From an uncultured Clostridia bacterium (GTDB lineage: Bacteria; Bacillota; Clostridia; Peptostreptococcales; Acidaminobacteraceae), in contig CALFKA010000148.1 in assembly GCA_937880545.1 (NCBI GenBank), positions 1-6,182 on the forward strand: a DNA stretch of 6,182 bases, read 5' to 3'. The notes below the pieces were generated by a model. The model did no database searches. It was not told the DNA's origin and saw only the letters and a list, made by a program, of their open reading frames with translations. The position numbers were made by a program, and so were the translations under genes. Below, one piece after another: positions 1 to 6,077 of the stretch; the stretch's first letter is position 1; every line of letters starts with the position of its first letter.

Positions 1-55
1 CTTTAAAGATCTTCCGAAATACCGCGATCAGGGAACGCTGATCATCTACACGATC
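1..55 (+). repeat. 55-base exact direct repeat at window edge (copy at 280-334)
   Basis: Bases 1-55 are identical to 280-334, the same 279-base phase as the repeat units. The match begins at the first base of the window and breaks at 56 (t versus a at 335). It encodes the LPKYRDQGTLIIYTI segment of the Cna_B unit. A second exact tract, 314-348 versus 593-627 (35 bases), joins units 1 and 2. These are real protein repeats, but a match that starts exactly at the contig edge also suggests that the assembly stopped there. Confidence 0.9.
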
Positions 56-1831
56 TCCGAAGACGCCATTACCGGCTACACGCCAAAGATCACCGGTTAC
101 GATGTCGAAAACACACATGTTCCCGAGGTCATCACCTTGGAAGGCAGTAAGACATGGGATGATGCCGATGATCAAGACGGTCTGCGACCGGAGAGCATCA
201 CGATCCACCTGTGGGCTGACGGGAAGGAACTTACCACGCATGTAGTGGAGATATCTGCAGCGCAGGAGTGGAAGTGGAGCTTTAAAGATCTTCCGAAATA
301 CCGCGATCAGGGAACGCTGATCATCTACACGATCACAGAAGATGCGATCGAACACTACACGAGCGCCATCAATGGGTTCAGTGTCACGAACAAGCACGAG
401 CCTGAACTGATTGATATCTCCGGAAGTAAGACATGGAATGATGCCAATGATCAGGATGGCCTGCGACCGGAGAAGATTACGGTTCGCTTATGGGCAGACG
501 GAGTAGCACTTCCTGAACAAGTAGCGGAAGTATCGGAAGCGGAGGAGTGGAAGTGGAGTTTTGAAGATCTTCCAAAATACCGCGATCAGGGGACGCTGAT
601 CATCTACACGATCACAGAAGATGCGATTGAATCCTACACGCCGACCATCAATGGATTCAATATCCGCAATACGCACACTCCTTTCACAGTCGATATCGAA
701 GGTAGTAAGACATGGGAGGATGCAGAGGATCAAGACGGCATCCGTCCTGACTTTATTACTGTTCGCCTGTGGGCTGACGGAGTGGCACTCATGGGGCATA
801 TAAAAGAAGTGAGAGAAGCTGACGGCTGGGCTTGGAGCTTTTCAGATCTTCCCCAGTACCGCGATGGAGGCAAAGAGATTATCTACACCGTTACAGAAGA
901 TGCGATTCAAGGCTATACGCCTGCGATTACAGGCTATGACATCAAGAATACGCATGTACCGATGGTGACCTCTGTCGAAGGCCATAAGACCTGGGTGGAT
1001 GCTGACAACCAGGACGGCAAGCGTCCCCAGAGCATCAAAATCATCCTCGTCAAAGACGGCGTCGACGACCAGAGCAAGATCGTGACGGAAGAAGACGGCT
1101 GGAGCTGGAAGTTTGAAAACCTTCCGCAGTACCGAAATGGCGGCATCTCGATTGTCTACACGGTGAAAGAAGAAGCCCTGGAAGGCTACTCCACCACCTA
1201 TGAAGGCAATCATGTCACGAACACTCACACACCGGAGAAGACGAGTATCACGGTACTCAAGAGCTGGCAGGACAACGAAGATCAGGACGGCATCCGACCA
1301 GATGCGGTTACCGTTCGTCTGCTGGCGGGCGGTGTTGACACCGGCAAGACCCTGATGCTCCGTGCTGAGGAAGGATGGATGGGAAGTTTCACACAGCTGG
1401 ATATGTACGCAGCAGGGGAGAAGATCGTCTACACGATCCAAGAAGACCCGGTTGACCTCTATACGTCCTCTGTTACGGGAGATCCGGTTGTCGGATTTAC
1501 ACTCACCAACACCCATGAACCCCTCAAGAAAGACATTCCGGTGATGAAGATCTGGCAGGATGAAGACAATCGAAGTGGCTTACGTCCGGAGAGCGTGGAA
1601 GTCAATCTCCTCGCCGACGGCAAAGTGATTGCCTCAACGCTCCTGAAAGAAGCTGATGGATGGGAATATGTCTGGAAAGGCCTCCCCGTCAACAATGCGG
1701 GCCAGCCCATCGTCTATAGTGTGGAGGAAGTTTCCCTTCTACCGGCGTATGAGAAACCACTCTATGCTGAAGCGGACGGAGTCCTGCAAGTCATCAACAA
1801 GAAGAAGCCTATTCAACCGATTGTGGTGACG
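2..1831 (+). repeat. Tandem Cna_B repeat array (one partial plus six units)
   Basis: Unit starts are at 137, 416, 695, 974, 1247 and 1535, with a partial unit before 137. Units 1 to 3 are each exactly 279 bases (93 residues); the next three are 273, 288 and 297 bases. Each complete unit opens with a strand containing K-x-W (GSKTW, GHKTW, VLKSW, VMKIW), followed by D-rich turns and RP. Most then carry W-x-W/F-x-x-L and IIYT-type strands, and all close near NTH or a variant. In the 93-residue units Lys5, Glu68 and Asn85 are the expected isopeptide triad of Cna_B domains, and equivalents are present in all six complete units. The partial unit keeps its Glu and Asn. Units 1 to 3 are very alike in DNA and protein, while units 4 to 6 diverge progressively toward the membrane. 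Such arrays form stiff, protease-resistant stalks that lift a head domain off the wall. Confidence 0.9.
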
Positions 1832-2272
1832 ATCGAAGGCTTGAAACTGTTGACAGGACGCGACCTGAAGGCAGGGGAGTTTGAGTTCCAGATCGCACTG
1901 GCGAGCGACCCTGATCATCCTCTTCAAAGCGTGACGCACGGTGCAGACGGGAAGTTTGCGTTTTCTCTTGAAATGAAGGAAACCGGATTGTACGAATTCG
2001 TCGTCACCGAAGTGAAAGGCAGTAATAAAGATATCACCTACGATGAACGTGTGATTAAGGTGAGTATCGAGGTGAAGGAAAATAGCCTCGGTATCTTGGA
2101 AGCCGTGGTCACTGCTGAAGGGGAAGAGATCGTGTTCAAAAACTCGAGCAAAACACCTCCAAAACTCCCGAACACAGGGAGCGAGAGTGAATGGCTCTTC
2201 CTCTTCGGAGGACTGGCGCTTATTGGCCTCGGAGCATTGATCCTAGGCGGCAAGCGCAGACAGCCACTTTAG
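2..2272 (+). CDS. LPNTG-anchored surface protein with Cna_B repeats (5'-truncated)
   Basis: This is a cell-wall-anchored adhesin or stalk protein, and the 756 C-terminal residues are visible. The frame is open from the left edge, so there is no start or signal peptide here; the TTG at 137 is an internal Leu codon. Residues 1-45 are a partial Cna_B repeat, 46-610 are six more repeats, and 611 to about 715 are a pilin isopeptide-type domain (FctA/Spy0128-like: GLKLLTG, GEFEFQI, VVTE, ITYDERVIKVSIEV). LPNTG is at 722-726, followed by a hydrophobic helix and the tail GGKRRQPL. In this family sortase cleaves between Thr and Gly and links the protein to peptidoglycan or to a pilus. Each repeat keeps the Lys, Glu and Asn expected for an intramolecular isopeptide bond. 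No pilin YPK-type motif is visible, so a pilin backbone is possible but unsupported. The stop is TAG, eight bases before a strong terminator. The ligand is unknown because the head is missing. Confidence 0.93.
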   Translation, partial: FKDLPKYRDQGTLIIYTISEDAITGYTPKITGYDVENTHVPEVITLEGSKTWDDADDQDGLRPESITIHLWADGKELTTHVVEISAAQEWKWSFKDLPKYRDQGTLIIYTITEDAIEHYTSAINGFSVTNKHEPELIDISGSKTWNDANDQDGLRPEKITVRLWADGVALPEQVAEVSEAEEWKWSFEDLPKYRDQGTLIIYTITEDAIESYTPTINGFNIRNTHTPFTVDIEGSKTWEDAEDQDGIRPDFITVRLWADGVALMGHIKEVREADGWAWSFSDLPQYRDGGKEIIYTVTEDAIQGYTPAITGYDIKNTHVPMVTSVEGHKTWVDADNQDGKRPQSIKIILVKDGVDDQSKIVTEEDGWSWKFENLPQYRNGGISIVYTVKEEALEGYSTTYEGNHVTNTHTPEKTSITVLKSWQDNEDQDGIRPDAVTVRLLAGGVDTGKTLMLRAEEGWMGSFTQLDMYAAGEKIVYTIQEDPVDLYTSSVTGDPVVGFTLTNTHEPLKKDIPVMKIWQDEDNRSGLRPESVEVNLLADGKVIASTLLKEADGWEYVWKGLPVNNAGQPIVYSVEEVSLLPAYEKPLYAEADGVLQVINKKKPIQPIVVTIEGLKLLTGRDLKAGEFEFQIALASDPDHPLQSVTHGADGKFAFSLEMKETGLYEFVVTEVKGSNKDITYDERVIKVSIEVKENSLGILEAVVTAEGEEIVFKNSSKTPPKLPNTGSESEWLFLFGGLALIGLGALILGGKRRQPL
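1832..2143 (+). other. Pilin isopeptide-linkage-type domain of the surface protein
   Basis: This membrane-proximal domain (residues 611-714) differs from the Cna_B units: it has no K-x-W and instead reads GLKLLTGRDLKAGEFEFQI near its start. It continues through YEFVVTE and ITYDERVIKVSIEV and ends at VFKNSS. This is the pattern of the streptococcal pilin isopeptide-linkage/FctA family (Spy0128-like). Candidate bond residues are Lys615 and Asn714, with Glu670 as the catalytic acid. The assignment is by motif resemblance only. Confidence 0.75.
2165..2272 (+). other. Cell-wall sorting signal (LPNTG, membrane helix, basic tail)
   Basis: LPNTG is encoded at 2165-2179. It is followed by SESE, a hydrophobic helix of about 20 residues (WLFLFGGLALIGLGALILGG) and the basic tail KRRQPL. 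This is the standard three-part signal read by a class A-like sortase. No sortase gene lies in the window, so the enzyme must be encoded elsewhere. Confidence 0.95.
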
Positions 2273-2280
2273 CGGCAGTA

Positions 2281-2306
2281 AAAAAGGCCTCTTCGGAGGC
2301 CTTTTT
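2281..2306 (+). terminator. Intrinsic terminator with UUCG loop
   Basis: A perfect 11-base-pair stem, AAAAAGGCCTC (2281-2291) against GAGGCCTTTTT (2296-2306), encloses the very stable tetraloop TTCG closed by C-G. The T-run on the right ends transcription of the surface-protein gene. The A-run on the left gives a T-run on the other strand, so it could also work from the right. It starts eight bases after the TAG stop. Confidence 0.95.
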
Positions 2307-2309
2307 CCT

Positions 2310-2318
2310 TGCTATAAT
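2310..2318 (+). promoter_or_regulatory. Extended -10 promoter element for the two-component operon
   Basis: TGCTATAAT matches the extended -10 consensus (TG, one base, TATAAT) exactly. No good -35 box exists: the best-spaced candidates fall inside the preceding terminator (TTCGGA at 2292, 15 bases away, 3 of 6 matches). An extended -10 can act without a strong -35. A start site about seven bases downstream (near 2325) would leave only about ten bases of leader before the kinase ATG, overlapping its ribosome binding site. The element is clear in sequence, but its use is inferred. Confidence 0.6.
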
Positions 2319-2324
2319 ATGGGC

Positions 2325-2330
2325 AGGAGG
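2325..2330 (+). promoter_or_regulatory. Ribosome binding site fixing the kinase start
   Basis: AGGAGG lies four bases before ATG 2335. Spacing is short but the match is perfect. It selects 2335 over the longer in-frame reading from 2191, which would run through the upstream gene's end and the terminator. Confidence 0.75.
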
Positions 2331-2334
2331 GTAC

Positions 2335-3309
2335 ATGTACATCTTTTTACTCGTCCTCGATCTGCTCATCAATGCAGCATATATTTTCTTTGTCTATATG
2401 ACACATATCGACATGTTTTTGTATGTGCTGATCGTCATGTTGTTTTTCCTTGCCTTCCGGGTCCTGAGCCTGAGTGTTCACATCGGCTTTTCTCTGGTCA
2501 ATCTGGTGCTTCTCATCTGGCTGTGGCGATTCGACGGATTGTACCTACTCATCGCGTACCTGCTCTATATCTCTCTCTACCTCTATCTGTCTTCTCGTGA
2601 ACAGAGAATGCGGGAACTGGAGGAGCAGAACCGTCTTCTGCAGCTCTCCAATCAGTCGCTTCAGCGTCTGCAGATTATGCAGGAGCAGCTGCAGCAGCAA
2701 AGAGCGCAAACTCTTCTCTACGAGGAAAGAAATCGCATTGCACAGAAGATCCATGACATGCTCGGTCACAGCCTGGTAGCGGCACTTCTACAGCTAGAGG
2801 CGGCGCTCAGTTTAAAAGAGAAAGATCCACAGAGAAGCTTTTCAATCGTGGAAAAGTCCACGGCGACCCTTCGAGAGGGGGTCGAGCAGATTCGTGGAGC
2901 CGTCCGGGAGATGAACACCTCATCCGGCGTACGCAAGTTTTCGGAACTTGAACTCTTAGTGGAGGAACTACAATCAAAAGCCGGACGAGCGATCCAGCTG
3001 ACGCTTCGGGGAAATCCGGAAAAGATTCCCTATAAGTACTGGGCGATCTTTACTTCCCAACTCGAAGAATCTCTCTCCAACAGTGTACGCCACTCAAGCG
3101 CCACAGAACTCTTTGTCCGGCTGGAGGTTCTTCCTCAGCATGTGCGCTTTGAGGTGCGAGATAACGGAGAGGGCGGGGTGGACATTGTGCCGGGGATGGG
3201 TATCGAAAGTATGAAGGAAAGGGCATTGGCAGCTGGAGGAAAGCTGATACTGGATACGTCCCATGGGGTGAGTGTGACGAGTCTTTTGCCTCTGGAGGAG
3301 GAAGCATGA
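2335..3309 (+). CDS. Membrane sensor histidine kinase (HisKA_3 / NarL-system type)
   Basis: This 324-residue protein autophosphorylates on His and passes phosphate to the adjacent response regulator. Residues 1-84 form about four closely spaced membrane helices with almost no extracellular loop, as in DesK- or LiaS-like sensors thought to detect changes within the membrane. Residues 85 to about 130 are a Glu/Gln-rich coiled coil. The HisKA_3 box reads EERNRIAQKIHDMLGHSL with phospho-acceptor His140. The ATPase domain has an N box (EESLSNSVRHSSA, Asn249), a G1 box DNGEG (276-280) and a GMGIESMKERA segment. No key residue is missing. The start at ATG 2335 is chosen for its AGGAGG and for keeping the first helix whole. 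It overlaps the regulator by ATGA. Gene order resembles LnrJ (YfiJ) of the B. subtilis lnr locus, but the true stimulus is unknown. Confidence 0.93.
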   Translation: MYIFLLVLDLLINAAYIFFVYMTHIDMFLYVLIVMLFFLAFRVLSLSVHIGFSLVNLVLLIWLWRFDGLYLLIAYLLYISLYLYLSSREQRMRELEEQNRLLQLSNQSLQRLQIMQEQLQQQRAQTLLYEERNRIAQKIHDMLGHSLVAALLQLEAALSLKEKDPQRSFSIVEKSTATLREGVEQIRGAVREMNTSSGVRKFSELELLVEELQSKAGRAIQLTLRGNPEKIPYKYWAIFTSQLEESLSNSVRHSSATELFVRLEVLPQHVRFEVRDNGEGGVDIVPGMGIESMKERALAAGGKLILDTSHGVSVTSLLPLEEEA

Positions 3310-3923
3310 TACGACTGGCGATTGTCGATGACGACGCTCTCATACGGGAGAGTCTGGAGATACTGCTAGGAGCACAGGAGGACCTCGAAGTGATCGGGGT
3401 GGCTTCTGATGGTTTGGAAGCGATAGAGATTGCGAAGAGGGGAGTGGATGTCATGCTTCTCGATCTTCGCATGCCGGTGATGAGTGGCATGGAAGCACTT
3501 CCCGAGCTGTGTGAGAGGACAAAAGTGCTGGTGCTCAGTACCTTTGATGAAGCGGAAGGGATTCTCGAAGCACTGCGCCGCGGGGCGATGGGATACCTCT
3601 TAAAAAGCACGCCACCGGCGGGAATTGCGCAGGCTGTCCGAATGGCACATGCAGGCCAGAGCACTTTCGATGAAGCGGCAATGGAGGTTCTACGTCATTC
3701 CGTACCGAAGTCCTCTGTCTCACGGCAAGTGGAATTGACACCCAGGGAAGAAGAAGTGGTAAAACTCGTCGCCAAGGGAATGAGCAATCGGCAGATTGCA
3801 GAGGCGCTGTTTCTCACAGAAGGGACGGTGAAGAACTACATTTCTTCGATTCTTGAAAAGGCAGAGCTCTCACATCGGACACAGATTGCTGTGGCGTTCT
3901 TGAAGGGTGAAATCAAATTATGA
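3306..3923 (+). CDS. Response regulator, NarL/LuxR family
   Basis: This 205-residue DNA-binding regulator is the partner of the kinase just upstream. The receiver domain (about 1-118) shows the acidic cluster Asp8-Asp10, phospho-acceptor Asp53 in LLDLRMP, Ser78 in VLSTF and conserved Lys100. A short linker leads to a LuxR-type helix-turn-helix (about 140-200) with LTPREEEVVKLVAKGMSNRQIA and the recognition region TEGTVKNYISSILEK. Its start overlaps the kinase stop (ATGA), with GGAGGAGG just upstream, indicating translational coupling. Phosphorylation at Asp53 should promote dimer binding to inverted repeats. The dyad at 3919-3934, over its own stop codon and ahead of the transporter genes, is a natural candidate site. 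Length and motifs are normal. It would correspond to LnrK (YfiK) if the locus is lnr-like. Confidence 0.95.
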   Translation: MIRLAIVDDDALIRESLEILLGAQEDLEVIGVASDGLEAIEIAKRGVDVMLLDLRMPVMSGMEALPELCERTKVLVLSTFDEAEGILEALRRGAMGYLLKSTPPAGIAQAVRMAHAGQSTFDEAAMEVLRHSVPKSSVSRQVELTPREEEVVKLVAKGMSNRQIAEALFLTEGTVKNYISSILEKAELSHRTQIAVAFLKGEIKL

Positions 3924-3934
3924 CTTTTGTCATA
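3919..3934. promoter_or_regulatory. Perfect dyad, candidate response-regulator operator
   Basis: TATGAC (3919-3924) and GTCATA (3929-3934) are perfect inverted copies separated by TTTT. The dyad overlaps the regulator's TGA stop. A related partial copy follows at 3936-3946 (GCCTTTTGTGA against GACTTTTGTCA, 9 of 11 bases). Dyads like this are typical binding sites for dimeric NarL/LuxR-type regulators, and the position ahead of the transporter genes fits. No convincing -35/-10 pair could be placed between it and the ATPase gene, so the operator role is an inference. A simple hairpin is the alternative. Confidence 0.4.
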
Positions 3935-3945
3935 GGCCTTTTGTG

Positions 3946-3975
3946 ACTTCCTCCACTGGAGGGAGTTCTTTTTTT
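3946..3975 (+). terminator. Intrinsic terminator between regulator and transporter genes
   Basis: ACTTCCTCC (3946-3954) pairs with GGAGGGAGT (3958-3966) over a three-base loop, with one T-G wobble, and is followed by TCTTTTTTT (3967-3975). It sits 22 bases after the regulator stop and 30 bases before the ATPase start. It should end or attenuate transcription coming from the two-component genes, so the transporter probably has its own or a read-through-dependent supply of mRNA. Confidence 0.82.
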
Positions 3976-3992
3976 GCTCTAAAGTGTGTATC

Positions 3993-3998
3993 AGGAGG
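3993..3998 (+). promoter_or_regulatory. Ribosome binding site fixing the ATPase start
   Basis: A perfect AGGAGG lies seven bases before ATG 4006. It selects this start over the longer in-frame reading from 3907, which would begin inside the regulator gene and translate through the dyad and terminator. Confidence 0.88.
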
Positions 3999-4005
3999 CA
4001 CATCT

Positions 4006-4935
4006 ATGAAACCACTCGAAGTAAAAAATATTGTAAAAAGTTATGACAAGACACTGGCTCTCAGTGATGTCAGTTTCTCTATGAATGAAGGAGAGATCTA
4101 CGGACTTCTCGGACCGAATGGCGCCGGAAAGAGCACGATGATCAATATCATCAGTGGGCTGATTACAAAGGATGCCGGCCAGGTGTTGATTCAAGGTCAC
4201 GATCTCGACAAAGAAATGCGCACCGCCAAATCACTGCTCGGGGTAGTGCCGCAGGAACTGGCGATCTACCCGGATCTTTCCGGTCGCGCCAATGTCAGCT
4301 TCTTTGGCAGTCTCTACGGGCTTAGTGGCAACGAACTGAAAAAAAGCGTAGAAGAAGTGCTGGAGTTCGTGGGGCTCACCGATCGGGCAAAAGATCTAGC
4401 CAAGACGTATTCAGGGGGTATGAAACGTCGCCTCAATATGGCTTGTGGCATGGTCCATCGTCCGAAACTCCTCATCCTCGATGAGCCAACGGTAGGCATC
4501 GACCCGCAGAGCCGAAAGCACATTATGGATGCACTCGTAAAACTCCATGATGAGGGAATGAATATTCTCTATACCACCCACTACATGGAAGAAGCACAGG
4601 CTCTCTGTAAACGGATCGCAATTATGGATCAGGGACAGATGATCGCGCAGGGAACGCTCTCAGATCTTCGAGGACTGCTAAACGAGAAACGAAATATTGT
4701 GCTCAGTGTCGACTCTCCTGTCAAGGCCGGTCTTCTAGAAGAAATAGAAGGTGTCTACGATGTGAGTTTTTCCAATGGGTCTGTCCTCATTAAAGGTGAT
4801 GATTCAACGGAACTCATTAAGCGCCTGATCGATACGCTGAACAGAGAGAATATCGACATCCGAGACATGCGCATCGAAGAAATCAATCTTGAGGATATCT
4901 TCCTCGGGCTGACCGGACGCAAACTGAGAGATTAG
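4006..4935 (+). CDS. ABC-2 exporter ATP-binding protein
   Basis: This 309-residue cytoplasmic ATPase powers the permeases encoded next to it. Walker A is GPNGAGKST (36-44), the Q-loop Gln83 is in VVPQE, the signature is SGGMK (136-140), Walker B is LLILDEP with Asp159 and Glu160, and the H-loop His192 is in TTHYMEEA. All catalytic elements are intact. Residues after about 215 form the C-terminal extension common in drug and antibiotic exporters of the DrrA/NatA/LnrL group. The start at 4006 follows a perfect AGGAGG and gives the usual family N-terminus (LEVKNIVKSYDKTLALSDVSF). The permease starts eight bases after its stop, so they are co-transcribed. Gene order suggests an LnrL-like (YfiL) role in exporting a membrane-active compound; the substrate is not determinable from sequence. 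Confidence 0.95.
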   Translation: MKPLEVKNIVKSYDKTLALSDVSFSMNEGEIYGLLGPNGAGKSTMINIISGLITKDAGQVLIQGHDLDKEMRTAKSLLGVVPQELAIYPDLSGRANVSFFGSLYGLSGNELKKSVEEVLEFVGLTDRAKDLAKTYSGGMKRRLNMACGMVHRPKLLILDEPTVGIDPQSRKHIMDALVKLHDEGMNILYTTHYMEEAQALCKRIAIMDQGQMIAQGTLSDLRGLLNEKRNIVLSVDSPVKAGLLEEIEGVYDVSFSNGSVLIKGDDSTELIKRLIDTLNRENIDIRDMRIEEINLEDIFLGLTGRKLRD

Positions 4936-4943
4936 AGGTAAGC

Positions 4944-6077
4944 ATGAGAATCCTCCATTTTCTAAAAAAAGAATTATTGCAGGCCATCCGGGCACCGGAA
5001 TCCATCCTACTGATGGTGCTCTTCCCGCTGGCGCTGACCTGGCTCATGGGCAATGCCTTCTCGAGCTTGGGAAGTCATACAGTAGAACTGCCCGAACTGA
5101 GCTTTCCTGTCGTCGCTGAAGAGAGCGAGCGCTTGGGGATGATGGAGCAACTCGCTACAGAAGTATCCATCGACCTAGAACTCGTCACGCAGGAAGAAGC
5201 CCTTGAGAAGGTGAAGAACCGGGAAGCGCTCGGGTATATCGAACTCGATGATAAAGGGGCTATCTACCACCGGGTCGATAAAGCGATCCGACAGAGTGCA
5301 GAGATGAATCCCTATCTGACCGACACCGTCCTCTTTCTCTTTACCAAGATCTATATGCAACAAGAGGCGGTCTTTATGGAAGCGGCTCAGGGACTTCATC
5401 TGGATCTTCTGCAGTCGCCTATGGAAGCAGATGTCACCTTGCTCGAGACAGAGGAGCGAAGTGCCCCGGGGAGTTTTGATCACTACGGCGTCACCATGCT
5501 CACGCTCATCCTGATGTATGGCTCACTTCAGAGCATGGGAATGATGGCGCAGGAATATCAGTATCACACCCTCTCGCGCATCAAACGCTCGCCTCTGAGC
5601 ATCTCCTCCCTGTTTTTCGTCAAATCGACCGGGGCGGTGCTTCTGACTATGATGCAGGGCGCAGTGGTCATGGTAGTCAACCACTACGTGTTTGGTGTGA
5701 ACTACGGGAACAGTGTGATGACGTTCCTTTACCTTGTTCCGCACATCCTGTTTGCCGTGAGCCTGGGAATTTTTGCCATCCTGGTGACGAAAAAAGAAGG
5801 AACAAGTGTGGCGCTGTTGAATATCGTGATTCCCATCCTGCTCGTCCTGGGAGGTGCCTACTCTCCGATACCCGACACGGGTTTCCTCGCTGTCATCAGT
5901 CGGTTTTCACCGGTCTACTGGCTCAATCAGGGGATCTTTGACATGGTGTATCAGGGAAGCAGTGCACGGATTCAGGTGTCGCTCCTGTTCAACTTCGCAC
6001 TCGCTGCTATCTTGTTTTTTGCCAGCTACATTCTCTTTGTAAGAGAGAAAGGAGAGCGCTTTGGCAGCTATCATTAA
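4944..6077 (+). CDS. ABC-2 type transporter permease (first of a pair)
   Basis: This 377-residue membrane subunit forms the translocation path with the ATPase before it and, probably, the permease after it. Topology follows the ABC2_membrane_3 type. A short amphipathic N-terminus (RILHFLKKELLQAIRAP) leads to helix 1 (about 20-39), an external domain of about 140 residues (40-179) and five more helices (about 183-203, 223-250, 258-282, 289-311 and 347-366). The motif SRIKRSPLS before helix 3 is the usual coupling region of ABC-2 permeases. The start ATG 4944 follows AGAGG at 4934-4938, which overlaps the ATPase stop. The last 17 bases overlap the next gene in another frame. It matches LnrM (YfiM) in position. 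No sign of damage is seen. Confidence 0.92.
   Translation: MRILHFLKKELLQAIRAPESILLMVLFPLALTWLMGNAFSSLGSHTVELPELSFPVVAEESERLGMMEQLATEVSIDLELVTQEEALEKVKNREALGYIELDDKGAIYHRVDKAIRQSAEMNPYLTDTVLFLFTKIYMQQEAVFMEAAQGLHLDLLQSPMEADVTLLETEERSAPGSFDHYGVTMLTLILMYGSLQSMGMMAQEYQYHTLSRIKRSPLSISSLFFVKSTGAVLLTMMQGAVVMVVNHYVFGVNYGNSVMTFLYLVPHILFAVSLGIFAILVTKKEGTSVALLNIVIPILLVLGGAYSPIPDTGFLAVISRFSPVYWLNQGIFDMVYQGSSARIQVSLLFNFALAAILFFASYILFVREKGERFGSYH
6048..6054 (+). promoter_or_regulatory. Ribosome binding site for a TTG start
   Basis: AAAGGAG lies six bases before TTG 6061, inside the 3' end of the upstream permease gene. No ATG or GTG is positioned to use it in this frame, so it decides the unusual start codon of the next gene. 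Confidence 0.75.

Noticed and set aside
137..139. TTG at 137 as the real start of the surface-protein gene
   Set aside because: The frame is open to the left edge and encodes the rest of a Cna_B unit. There is no ribosome binding site or signal peptide, so the codon is an internal Leu.
842..1516. Long minus-strand open frame (224 codons) opposite the Cna_B array
   Set aside because: It lies wholly antisense to a well-supported repeat protein. Its translation echoes the 279-base repeat periodicity and shows no recognisable domain, so codon bias of the repeats explains it.
2..1831. The regular 279-base repeats as a CRISPR or mobile-element array
   Set aside because: The repeats are in-frame protein domains without spacers, terminal inverted repeats or a transposase.
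2191..2334. 48-codon N-terminal extension of the histidine kinase
   Set aside because: It would overlap the surface-protein C-terminus and translate through the terminator and promoter. The AGGAGG before ATG 2335 and the membrane helix starting there fit far better.
2331..2340. Palindrome GTACATGTAC over the kinase start codon as an operator
   Set aside because: Ten-base palindromes arise easily by chance. It is unlike the dyad at 3919-3934 and there is no second copy nearby to support it.
3050..3664. Minus-strand open frame (204 codons) across the kinase-regulator junction
   Set aside because: It is antisense to the conserved ATPase domain of the kinase and the receiver domain of the regulator. 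The product is Ser/Pro/Arg-rich low-complexity with no motif.
3976..3985. TGCTCTAAAGT-like stretch as a -10 box for the ATPase gene
   Set aside because: It matches the -10 consensus poorly, and the bases at the right distance upstream belong to the terminator hairpin with no -35 resemblance.
3907..4005. 33-codon N-terminal extension of the ABC ATPase
   Set aside because: It would start inside the regulator gene and run through the dyad and terminator. ATG 4006 has a perfect AGGAGG at seven bases and gives the normal family N-terminus.
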